From the NCBI GenBank assembly GCA_018780035.1, contig JADMKE010000016.1, positions 248,001 through 312,000 on the forward strand: a DNA stretch of 64,000 bases, given 5' to 3'. Below the pieces are notes generated by a model. The model saw only the letters and a list, made by a program, of their open reading frames with translations, made no database searches and had not been told where the DNA came from. Positions 56,525-64,000 of the stretch are shown here, in pieces. The translations under genes and the position numbers were made by a program. Each line of letters opens with the position of its first letter. Within the stretch, counting starts at the first letter, position 1. The stretch is from Candidatus Sericytochromatia bacterium. Lineage in GTDB: Bacteria > Cyanobacteriota > Sericytochromatia > UBA7694.

Positions 56525-56539
56525 TCACCCTGAGGGTGA
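56525..56539. promoter_or_regulatory. palindrome TCACCCT-G-AGGGTGA
   Basis: A perfect 7+1+7 inverted repeat directly abuts the -35 hexamer of the serpin/subtilase promoter. The position suits an activator or repressor site; no regulator gene is adjacent. Confidence 0.5.
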
Positions 56540-57058
56540 GACGAAATTGCAATCTCTCAATCAAGGCCCCTTTTTCATTAAATTTCGATTATCTTCCTCA
56601 GCCTTTGTACCAAAAGGGTTTACCGCCTAAATTGGCAATTATTTTGGAGGCCTGACGGGTTGACTTTATGCAAAATCATGCTTTAATTTAATCGAAACTT
56701 ATAACGCTAGGACTTCATTTTTGATGCAGCAGATCATCACGGTCATGCTTGTGTCAAAACCCATCTCAGAAATATCTGTCAAAAAGCAAATTGTGCAGAC
56801 ATAGAAAAACTGAGACAGCTTATTTTTTGAACTCACAACAAAAGCCCCACAGAGACGTCCATGTGCTCATTTCTGAACCGAACGGATCTGATATCTTCCC
56901 TCTTGGCTGCAGACACAAATCGCCCTCTGCTGATCGGTGCGCCAGATCCGGCTACCGAGGGGCCTTCCCTCATCGCAAATACAGCATGGCGCATAGCTTT
57001 TCAGCTATTTGCCTTCTTGGCACACTGACAACCACCTTGACATTTACCATCAATCTTC

Positions 57059-60000
57059 TCAAGGCCCAGCGCCAGCAGGCGGATCTTCGTCCTCTTGGGT
57101 CGACATGGCCTCATGGGCGCTGCGCAAGGCGTCGACGCTGATACTTTCAGCCCCCGCCATCACCAGCTCGGGTTCAGGGCTGCGTTTAAACATCCCGCCG
57201 ATTTTGCCCAAGAGTTTGCGTCCGCCATTGAGCATGGATTCGGTGATCATATACATGGCAGGCACCACCACCAGGGTCAGGGCCGTGGAAAAGGTCAGGC
57301 CTGAGATAATCCCAATCGCCATCGGAAACCAGAGCTGCGAAGACTCCCCGCCAATCGACAGGCTCAGGGTGCGGAAGTCAATCCCCACCCCCAGGGCGGT
57401 GGGCATCAGACCCAGCACGGTGGTGCCTGCGGTGAGCAGCACGGGGCGCAGACGGGTCAGGCCGGCATTGATCACGGCTTCGTGGGCCGACATGCCCTCT
57501 TTGCGCAGCAATTGGATATAGTCGATCAGAATAATCCCGTTATTCACGACCACCCCTGCCAAACTCACCACTGCCAGACCTGTTAGCACAATGCTAAACG
57601 GGCTTTGGGTCATCACCAATCCGTAGAGCACGCCGCTGACCGAGAGCACAATCGTGCTCATGATAATCAAAGGCAGCAGCACAGAGTTGAACTGCATCAC
57701 CATGATCAAGAAGATCATCAGCAGCACCATAAAAAAGGCCTTGACCAAAAATGTACCGGTTTCCTGGCGATCTTCTTGTTCTCCGCCAAAGCTGATCTCA
57801 TAACCCGGTGGCAGGGTTTTCTTTTTCAGGATTTTTTCGACATCCGCAATCACGTCACCAGAGACCCGGCCCTGCACATTGGCTTCGACCGTGACTGTGC
57901 GTTTGGAGTCTTTGCGGCGAATGGCGCCAATCCCGCCCGTGGTGTCGATCGAGGCCACCATCGAGATCGGAATCTGGTCGCCATCTTTATTGGCGATTTT
58001 GAGGCGGCCAATGTCTTCGATCGCTTGGCGTTGATTCTCTTGCAAGCGCACGATGATATCGTATTCTTCGTCGAGTTCGCGGTAGTTGGACGCATCGGTG
58101 CCATTGACTGCCGTGCGCACCGTGCCTGCGATATTGGACGTATTGAGTTTGACCAAAGAGGCTTTGGTGCGATCCACAGTGACCCGCACTTCGGGTTTGC
58201 CCGTACTGAAATTGTCGCGCACATCGACAGCCCCTGGGATTTTTTGCAGCACGCTGCGCACATCTTGGCGCAATTGGTCGAGGGTTTCAAACTCCGCCCC
58301 CGCAATATTGATCGAGACCGGTGCGCCGGTGGGGGGGCCGTCTTGCTGTTCTCCCACTTCAAATTCAGCCCCGGTCAGGGTTTTGAGTTCGTTGCGGATT
58401 TCGTCCAGAATGGATTTGGCCGAGCGGGTGCGCTTTTGCAGGTCGATAAAGTCGATCGAGACACGGCCCAGATGAGAATAAGATCCTTCGCCGCCCCCAC
58501 TGGGGCCCTCCGACTGACTGGCGCTGCCCACATTGGCAATCACAAAGTCGATATTTTTCTTGTGTTTATTGACAATGGTTTCAATCTGTTCGACCAGACC
58601 GTTGGTAATTTCCACGCGGGTGCCTTCTGGGCATTTGACGCTGACAAAGGCGTTAGACGGGTCGGATTGCGAGAAGAAGATCGCCCCTTTGCCAAATTTG
58701 CCGTAGACCACAAACGAGAGCACCAGCAGGGCCATCGAAATGCCAATGGTCAGGTATTTGTGTTTGACGGACATTAACAAGACCTGTTTATATCCACGCA
58801 TCCAGGGGTTGCGCAATTCACCTTTTTCGAGATAATCCCCTTTGCGTACCTTCATAAAACGTGAGGCAAAGACCGGGTTGATCACGGTGGCAATAAACAG
58901 CGAGGCGCTCAGGGTGATGATCAAGACCATCGGCAGGTATTTCATAAAATCGCCCATGATGCCTGGCCAAAAGAGCAGTGGGAAAAAGGCGGCCAGGGTG
59001 GTCAGGGTCGAAGTCAACATCGGGATGCCCAGTTCTTCAGCGGCTTTTTTGGCTGCATCCATGCGGTCCATGCCCTCTTGCATAAAGCGGTAAATGCTCT
59101 CGACAATCACGATCGCATTGTCGACCACCATGCCCAGCGAGACCACCAAGCTAAAGAGCACAATCATATTCATGGTCAAGCCCAGGGCTTCAACAGCCAC
59201 AAAGGTCATTAACATCGAAAGGGGGATCGCCAAGCTGACAAAGGTCGCGTTGGACAGACCCATGGCAAAGAAAAGCACCAGAATCACCAATAAAAGACCC
59301 GTGATGATATTGTTTTCCAGATCGCTGACGATATTGCGCACAAAGGTCGATTGATCCGATGTGACCACCACATCAATGCCAGCAGGTACTGTGGCCTGTT
59401 TTTTTTCAACGATCTTTTTCACCGCATCCGACAATTCGATGATATTTTCGCCCACCCGCTTTTGTACCGAGATCGAGACGCTTTCGCTGCCATTTAAGCG
59501 GGCATAGGTATCGCGGTCTTTGTAGCCATCAATAACCCGGGCTATATCGCGCATATAAATGGGTTTGCCCTGGGGGGTTTTGACAACAATATTTTCAATC
59601 TGGGGCACAGAGGTAAATTCACCAGGAATGCGCACCAGGTATTTGACATTGCCCAATTGGATCGAACCACCAGGAATATTCACGTTTTCAGTTTGAATGG
59701 CGGTGATCACGTCGTTATACGCCAGGCCATAATAGTCCAGGCGATCGGCATCGACCTGGACTTTAATCTCGCGTTTCAGGCCCCCGACCACGTTCACGTC
59801 CAAGACGCCTTTGACCTGTTCGATTTCGTCTTCGAGTTCGTCGGCAATCTGTTTGAGTTTGACCAGACCGGCTTCGCCAGACACGTTCACAAACATAATT
59901 GGGAATTCAGAGATATTGATTTCGAGAATCATGGGTTCTTCGGCGTCTTTGGGCAGATCGGGTTTGGCCAGATCGACCTTGTCGCGCACCTTCTGAAAAG

Positions 60001-60310
60001 CCTGATCGAGGTCCACATTGGGTTCAAATTCAATTGTGGTCATCGAAGCGCCTTCGGCTGAGGTTGAGCTGATCGAGCGCACATTGCTCAATTCTTTGAG
60101 CTTTTTCTCCACCGGCACCGTGACGAGGGTTTCAATATCCTGTGAGGCCACGCCAATATACGGCACAGTCACAATCAGCATCGGGATTTTGACGTCGGGT
60201 GCTGCTTCTTTGGGTACGGACAGATACGAATTTAAACCCAGCAGGACCGAAATAAAGATCAGAATAAAAACAGTGGTGGCGTTGCGAATCGCCCAATTGG
60301 TGATTTTCAT
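57059..60310 (-). CDS. RND efflux pump, HAE family permease
   Basis: This 1083-residue inner-membrane protein is an AcrB/MexB-like proton-driven exporter with twelve helices and two large periplasmic loops. Motifs include GVASQDIETLVTVPVE near the start, VDNAIVIVESIYRFMQEGMD in helix 4, and VVNNGIILIDYIQ in the second half, the VVxNxIxLIDY type common in the less studied HAE branches. The C-terminal 50 residues are polar and end in DEDPPAGAGP. It overlaps the adaptor gene by ATGA. The substrate cannot be read; no outer-membrane partner is in the operon. Confidence 0.95.
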   Translation of the reverse strand: MKITNWAIRNATTVFILIFISVLLGLNSYLSVPKEAAPDVKIPMLIVTVPYIGVASQDIETLVTVPVEKKLKELSNVRSISSTSAEGASMTTIEFEPNVDLDQAFQKVRDKVDLAKPDLPKDAEEPMILEINISEFPIMFVNVSGEAGLVKLKQIADELEDEIEQVKGVLDVNVVGGLKREIKVQVDADRLDYYGLAYNDVITAIQTENVNIPGGSIQLGNVKYLVRIPGEFTSVPQIENIVVKTPQGKPIYMRDIARVIDGYKDRDTYARLNGSESVSISVQKRVGENIIELSDAVKKIVEKKQATVPAGIDVVVTSDQSTFVRNIVSDLENNIITGLLLVILVLFFAMGLSNATFVSLAIPLSMLMTFVAVEALGLTMNMIVLFSLVVSLGMVVDNAIVIVESIYRFMQEGMDRMDAAKKAAEELGIPMLTSTLTTLAAFFPLLFWPGIMGDFMKYLPMVLIITLSASLFIATVINPVFASRFMKVRKGDYLEKGELRNPWMRGYKQVLLMSVKHKYLTIGISMALLVLSFVVYGKFGKGAIFFSQSDPSNAFVSVKCPEGTRVEITNGLVEQIETIVNKHKKNIDFVIANVGSASQSEGPSGGGEGSYSHLGRVSIDFIDLQKRTRSAKSILDEIRNELKTLTGAEFEVGEQQDGPPTGAPVSINIAGAEFETLDQLRQDVRSVLQKIPGAVDVRDNFSTGKPEVRVTVDRTKASLVKLNTSNIAGTVRTAVNGTDASNYRELDEEYDIIVRLQENQRQAIEDIGRLKIANKDGDQIPISMVASIDTTGGIGAIRRKDSKRTVTVEANVQGRVSGDVIADVEKILKKKTLPPGYEISFGGEQEDRQETGTFLVKAFFMVLLMIFLIMVMQFNSVLLPLIIMSTIVLSVSGVLYGLVMTQSPFSIVLTGLAVVSLAGVVVNNGIILIDYIQLLRKEGMSAHEAVINAGLTRLRPVLLTAGTTVLGLMPTALGVGIDFRTLSLSIGGESSQLWFPMAIGIISGLTFSTALTLVVVPAMYMITESMLNGGRKLLGKIGGMFKRSPEPELVMAGAESISVDALRSAHEAMSTQEDEDPPAGAGP

Positions 60311-61521
60311 CGCCCAGTTGTTACCCGCACCTTTTCTCCACCGATTAGGCTGCGTTGACCAAATACAACCAGCTGCTCACCCGCTTTGAGGCCTTTAAGG
60401 ACCTGCACCATGGTACCCGATTTGGGGCCTGTTTCGATTTCGCGGCGCAGGGCCTTGCCTTTTTCTGCGACAAAGACAATCCGGCCTTTTTCCTGTTCAA
60501 TCACCGCATCAAGCGGGATCACCAAGGTGCTCTCGATCCGCTCTTTGACCAAACTGACATGCGCGAGCATGCCGGGCCGCAGGCGCAAATCGGGGTTGCT
60601 CAGCCGTACCTTGACCGGAAAGGTCTTATTGGCCGAATCGGCTGCAGCACCAATAAAGATCACGGGCCCTGTGAAGATCTGATCGGGGTAGGCGTCAAAA
60701 CTGACATTGACCAGATTTCCCAATTTGACCTTGGCGATATCTCTTTCGGGCACCCCGGCATTGACTTTGACTTGGTTGATTTGTACCAAATCGGCAATCG
60801 GTGTACCAGGGTTGAGGTATTCACCGGCTTCGACATAAACCTTGTTGATAAATCCGCTGATTGGGCTGGTGACCGCCGTTTTGGTCAGGCTGACTTGGGC
60901 CAAGCGCAAGCTGGCGGAGGCGGCAATACTTTGCAGGCGGTTGATTTCTGCTGTGGAATTGCGACTGACTTGCTGAATATCCAATTGCAAACGGGAGTTT
61001 TGCAGGGCATTTTCGGCATTGTCGAAGGCCTGTTTGGAGACCACCTGTTCCTGCAGCAGTTTTTGTTGGCGCTGAAAATTGACAGCACTGTTGCCGTAAT
61101 TGGTCTCAGCCAGGGCCACCTGTTTGTTTTGTGTACGGCGCTGCCAAGCTTCTTGGGCTTTGCTGAGCTGGACATTGGCCTGGGCCTGATCGCGCTGGGC
61201 GGCCAACACCTGACCGTTGATGCGAGCCACCACACTGCCTTGGCCCACTACATTGCCTTCGACCAAACCCAGCCACTGGAGTTTGCCTGACAATTCACTG
61301 CTGACGGTGGCTTTTTTCCAGGCCTCAACCTCGCCTGTGAGGGTCAGTTTTTCTTCAAATACAGATGTTTTTATGGTCTGAGTGCGGATATTGACTACCC
61401 GCTCGGAGACCTGAGCCGATGCGGCTTGGGCTTCTCCCGCGCTGGTGTCGGGTTTTTTGCAACTGCCTACACTGAGTAAAATGCCCAGCAATAGGCTGAA
61501 AAGAAGGCGTTTATGCTGCAT
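60307..61521 (-). CDS. RND efflux periplasmic adaptor (membrane fusion lipoprotein)
   Basis: This 404-residue lipoprotein (VGSC, Cys21) links the pump to an outer-membrane channel. It shows the adaptor order: a lipoyl half (TLTGEVEAWKKATVSSELSG), a coiled-coil hairpin (about 95-180), the second lipoyl half (KTAVTSPISGFINKVYVEAG), then the beta-barrel and membrane-proximal domains. CGAGG lies before the ATG. It follows the Ig-repeat lipoprotein gene after three bases and overlaps the pump gene. Confidence 0.95.
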   Translation of the reverse strand: MQHKRLLFSLLLGILLSVGSCKKPDTSAGEAQAASAQVSERVVNIRTQTIKTSVFEEKLTLTGEVEAWKKATVSSELSGKLQWLGLVEGNVVGQGSVVARINGQVLAAQRDQAQANVQLSKAQEAWQRRTQNKQVALAETNYGNSAVNFQRQQKLLQEQVVSKQAFDNAENALQNSRLQLDIQQVSRNSTAEINRLQSIAASASLRLAQVSLTKTAVTSPISGFINKVYVEAGEYLNPGTPIADLVQINQVKVNAGVPERDIAKVKLGNLVNVSFDAYPDQIFTGPVIFIGAAADSANKTFPVKVRLSNPDLRLRPGMLAHVSLVKERIESTLVIPLDAVIEQEKGRIVFVAEKGKALRREIETGPKSGTMVQVLKGLKAGEQLVVFGQRSLIGGEKVRVTTGR

Positions 61522-61524
61522 GGT

Positions 61525-63663
61525 TTAAAACCTCGGCTGAGATGTCTGACTCTCACTGACAAAGACCAGGGTATTCGATGAGATAAACGAGAGAAAACGC
61601 TGGCTGCTGGTATCAATGGCGTCAAATTTAATATAATAATTGCCCGCAACCCCTGGCTGTTTCCAGGTGATCTCGGGCTGTTGACTGCCCCCAATCGCGG
61701 TAAAGGGGCCCGTTGGAGACATGCTATACGACCAGGCATAGATAAAATTGGCACCGGGCGGTGTAAAGCGTGTCGACAAGGTGACGGCCCCCTGGGTGCC
61801 AATCGTGGCCGGGGTGGGAGAGGTCTGGAAGAAAGAGGGGGTATCCGTGACAAAGACCAAGGCCGTTGCCGAGACAAAGCTCATGCGGGTGGCCGTTGCC
61901 GTGTCTGCGACATCGACTTTGACATAAAAACTGCCGCTTTGGGGGGGGTACCAAGTGGTGCTTTGGCTGTGGGCAGCCAAGCCCTGAACCGCTGTCCAGG
62001 GACCCGTTGGGGCTGAACTGTACGACCAGGTATAGCGCAGATTATCCCCTTTTAAAGGGGTATTGGCCACGAGTTTGACCCCTTCACCCAGCGAGAGTGA
62101 GCGATTGGGTTCAAGCTGAATTGCATTGCTACTTTCAGCCACCGAAACCAGGGCTGTTGCAGAGGTAAAGACCGATTTGGGTAAATTATTGCCACTGAGT
62201 TCAGCGCGCAGATAATAATTGCCGCTCAGGCTGGGAGCCCAGTTGATCTCTGTGCCTTGGCCTGCAATTGAGGTAAAAGGGCCCTGAGGAGAGGTGGCAT
62301 AGAACCATGCCGCTGTGCGTTTTTCAGCGGGGCGGGTCAATTTGACTTTGACGGCTTGGCCACGCACCAAGGTGGCGGGTTGGGGACTGAGTTCAAACGA
62401 GGCGTCGGAATCCCGCACCGAAACCCCCACCTTAGAGCCTGTAAATGTCCGTTCTTGTTGGGTTTGGGGATCAAACAGGCGCACGCGCAGATAAAATTCT
62501 CCGGTTTGTTCGGGGCTCCAATTGATGCTTTGGGTATCGCCATTGATCGGGCTGAAAGGGCCTTGGGGCGTGCTGCCATAAAACCAGCGGTAATTTGTAT
62601 TGGCTGCCACTTCGGTGGGGGGCACGGCACTCAAACGAACGGCTTCACCACGAATCAAAGAACCCGAAGGTGGGTCGGTGACAATGGCATTATCTGCTTC
62701 AGAGACCAGAACCAGGGCCTCAGAGGAGGTGTAGGTGCCGGGCTCGCCTTGGGCCGGGAAGGCCTGAATGCGCAGATAATACGAACCTGCCTGTTTCGGC
62801 TCCCAATTGATCTGAGCACCCTCTTCGGTAATCGGTTGAAAGGGGCCCACGGGGCTTTGGCTGGCAGACCAGAGATAGCGTTGGGCGGGCGCAGATTCGG
62901 GCAAAGCGGCCTTGAGCTTGATGACTTGGCCCAAGCGAATGGCGCCTGACGCGGGATCACTGGTGGCAATCCGGCGACTGTCACCTACATTGACCAGGGC
63001 CACAGGGCTGGTATAAACCGTGGAGGCATTTGTGCGGGAATCCACCGTTTCGACACGCAGATAATAATTCCCGGACTGGGGCGGCTCCCAGGTGGTTTTG
63101 CTCCCAGAGCCACTGATCGGGGTAAAGGGACCTTGGGCACTGGCGGCACTCGACCAATTAAAGCGCAAAGTGCTGAGGTCGGCTTGGCTATCGGCTGGGT
63201 TGAGGCTCAATTCGACCCGGCTGCCAGGCAAAATGCCCTGAGCGGGGGTGATTTGAATTGGCGGTGTGCCCAAACGCAGCAAAGGGCCGGTATTGACCTG
63301 AATAAAATAGGTTTTTTTGTTTTCGTCGCTGAGAATCAGACCCAATTTACCATTGCTATCGGGGGCACGGCCCGCAGGCAGTGGAATCGCCAGCGAGCCA
63401 TCTGCGTTGCGGGTGACGGGATAAGGGGTTCCACTGTTATCCAGCAAGGCAGTAATGGTTTGGGCTGTGCGCAGACCTGCGGGCAAGACCGCAGGATCGG
63501 GCAAAGACAGGACTTGGCCATTGGTTGTGTTTAAAAGGGTGGCCCGCACCTCGCTTTGTTGAGTGGCGTTAAATTGCGTATTTAAGCCCAGATGGGCATC
63601 ACAGCCATTGAGTAAGAGCAATCCTGTGCTCAGAGAGAGAAAAAATCGGACCGGTGAGTTCAT
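61525..63663 (-). CDS. lipoprotein with six Ig-like tandem repeats
   Basis: From the ATG at 63663 this is a 712-residue lipoprotein (LLNGC, Cys21). After about 130 residues, six repeats of 85-95 residues follow. Each has a W/F-x-(S/Y)-x-S-P-x-GPF-xxI core, then INWxP, then GxYYLR, and ends with ALVxVxx. These are Ig/PKD-like beta-sandwiches, usual in stalks and adhesins. It heads the operon with an RND adaptor and pump, an unusual partner; it could be a surface or periplasmic structure the pump serves. An in-frame ATG 24 bases upstream is possible. I do not recognise a named family. Confidence 0.86.
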   Translation of the reverse strand: MNSPVRFFLSLSTGLLLLNGCDAHLGLNTQFNATQQSEVRATLLNTTNGQVLSLPDPAVLPAGLRTAQTITALLDNSGTPYPVTRNADGSLAIPLPAGRAPDSNGKLGLILSDENKKTYFIQVNTGPLLRLGTPPIQITPAQGILPGSRVELSLNPADSQADLSTLRFNWSSAASAQGPFTPISGSGSKTTWEPPQSGNYYLRVETVDSRTNASTVYTSPVALVNVGDSRRIATSDPASGAIRLGQVIKLKAALPESAPAQRYLWSASQSPVGPFQPITEEGAQINWEPKQAGSYYLRIQAFPAQGEPGTYTSSEALVLVSEADNAIVTDPPSGSLIRGEAVRLSAVPPTEVAANTNYRWFYGSTPQGPFSPINGDTQSINWSPEQTGEFYLRVRLFDPQTQQERTFTGSKVGVSVRDSDASFELSPQPATLVRGQAVKVKLTRPAEKRTAAWFYATSPQGPFTSIAGQGTEINWAPSLSGNYYLRAELSGNNLPKSVFTSATALVSVAESSNAIQLEPNRSLSLGEGVKLVANTPLKGDNLRYTWSYSSAPTGPWTAVQGLAAHSQSTTWYPPQSGSFYVKVDVADTATATRMSFVSATALVFVTDTPSFFQTSPTPATIGTQGAVTLSTRFTPPGANFIYAWSYSMSPTGPFTAIGGSQQPEITWKQPGVAGNYYIKFDAIDTSSQRFLSFISSNTLVFVSESQTSQPRF

Positions 63664-63897
63664 GAAATGTCCTTTTGTCAGATTCATAGGTGCATCTAAA
63701 TATTTTACTATATAAAATTTTTACCACAAAAACATTTTAGATTGTAACCATTTTTATGGGACTTATATATAATGAATACAGTAAAGGTCCTGTCTACACC
63801 CTAACCCATGTTCAGCTTTGCTGGGTGTGATACAGTCCCAGATTGTTTTAAAAATCTGGATTTTGAATTGAATTAATCTGTTATACGGAAGAAGCGG

Positions 63898-64000
63898 ATG
63901 ACTGAAAAGAAACAGAAGCAATCGGCGTTGAGCGCCAAGGAGTTGGAAGAACAGGCCCTGGTTCAGGCCCTGGATGACCGCATGATTTGGTTTATGCACT
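63898..64000 (+). CDS. start of a truncated unknown gene
   Basis: An ATG at 63898 with GGAAG upstream opens a frame to the edge of the window. It reads MTEKKQKQSALSAKELEEQA and continues LVQALDDRMIWFMH, a charged helical start with no signal peptide. It is the only sensible frame here, but 34 codons are too few to name a product. Confidence 0.6.
   Translation, partial: MTEKKQKQSALSAKELEEQALVQALDDRMIWFMH

Larger units (their letters stand above)
56437..57058. other. 622-base intergenic region
   Basis: It holds the operon promoter and palindrome near 56496-56539. It also holds a plus-strand promoter-like pair TTGACT (56660-56665) and TTTAAT (56682-56687) with 16-base spacing and no convincing gene after it. 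An open frame at 56749-57141 has unnatural composition and runs antisense into the RND gene. No tRNA or clear terminator is seen. Confidence 0.5.

Noticed and set aside
56749..57141. Open frame of 130 codons in the intergenic region
   Set aside because: Arg/His/Ser/Gln-rich translation with no hydrophobic core, no ribosome site, and overlap with the RND 3' end.
57605..58777. Long plus-strand open frame antisense to the RND pump gene
   Set aside because: It mirrors the codon pattern of a clear RND gene, has no ribosome site and has His/Asp/Phe-rich composition typical of antisense frames.
60355..61290. Plus-strand open frame antisense to the RND adaptor gene
   Set aside because: The adaptor is unmistakable; no promoter or family signature supports the antisense frame.
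63763..63999. Minus-strand open frame of 78 codons at the right edge
   Set aside because: A frame with a good ribosome site runs opposite to it (63898 onward), and the translation looks random.

Overview
The window looks like a chromosomal segment of a diderm (Gram-negative-type), respiring bacterium of moderate GC. The support is a complex I block, outer-membrane and RND efflux parts, and at least ten lipobox proteins. Several features (many lipoproteins with Pro/Ser/Thr-rich linkers, a reductase-fused nitric oxide synthase, serpins) would fit a non-photosynthetic relative of Cyanobacteria or another deep, little-cultured lineage, but no rRNA or other taxonomic marker is present, so this is only an impression.

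Layout. 1-4 kb: the 3' end of a complex I operon (nuoL partial, nuoM, nuoN). 4-9.7 kb (minus): gyrA, lepA and two small uncharacterised genes, with a promoter before gyrA and a terminator after the 287-residue protein. 9.8-12.8 kb: a TolC-type protein, a zinc-ribbon protein and a TolB-like lipoprotein. 13-17.3 kb: a PuuD-type urate oxidase with its own promoter and palindrome, then pyrG-cdd and a 3-hydroxybutyryl-CoA dehydrogenase. 17.4-25.2 kb: a divergent accessory locus. A helix-turn-helix/TPR regulator, a LamG lipoprotein and a secreted protein run to the right. Two proteins with a common N-terminal module run to the left, one of them an anthrax-lethal-factor-like zinc protease. Three copies of a TAACA-N5-TGTTA operator lie between. 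25.4-30.5 kb: a five-module nitric oxide synthase (two cNMP-binding domains, BFD-type FeS, FAD/NAD reductase, NOS oxygenase) and an ABC exporter. 30.7-40.6 kb (minus): an NhaC-type antiporter, an AI-2E family protein, a large secreted metzincin, a fatty acid desaturase, an NHL lipoprotein and serpin 1. 40.7-47.1 kb: an esterase, proB, and a minus-strand group (anmK, PrcB-like, cupin, Usp), then an McrB-like AAA+ ATPase. 47.1-56.4 kb (minus): a translationally coupled operon of a lipoprotein, a canonical serpin, a 1415-residue subtilisin-like lipoprotein and two degenerate serpins, with a duplicated and frameshifted piece of the subtilase between the last two. 57-63.7 kb (minus): an Ig-repeat lipoprotein, an RND adaptor and an RND pump. 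A truncated gene begins at the right edge.

The most notable content is (1) the subtilase/serpin operon plus a fourth serpin elsewhere, a candidate cell-surface protease-inhibitor system with visible recombination and reactive-loop diversification; (2) the operator-controlled lethal-factor-like protease locus; and (3) the cNMP-domain nitric oxide synthase fusion. Function in all three is inferred from sequence only.
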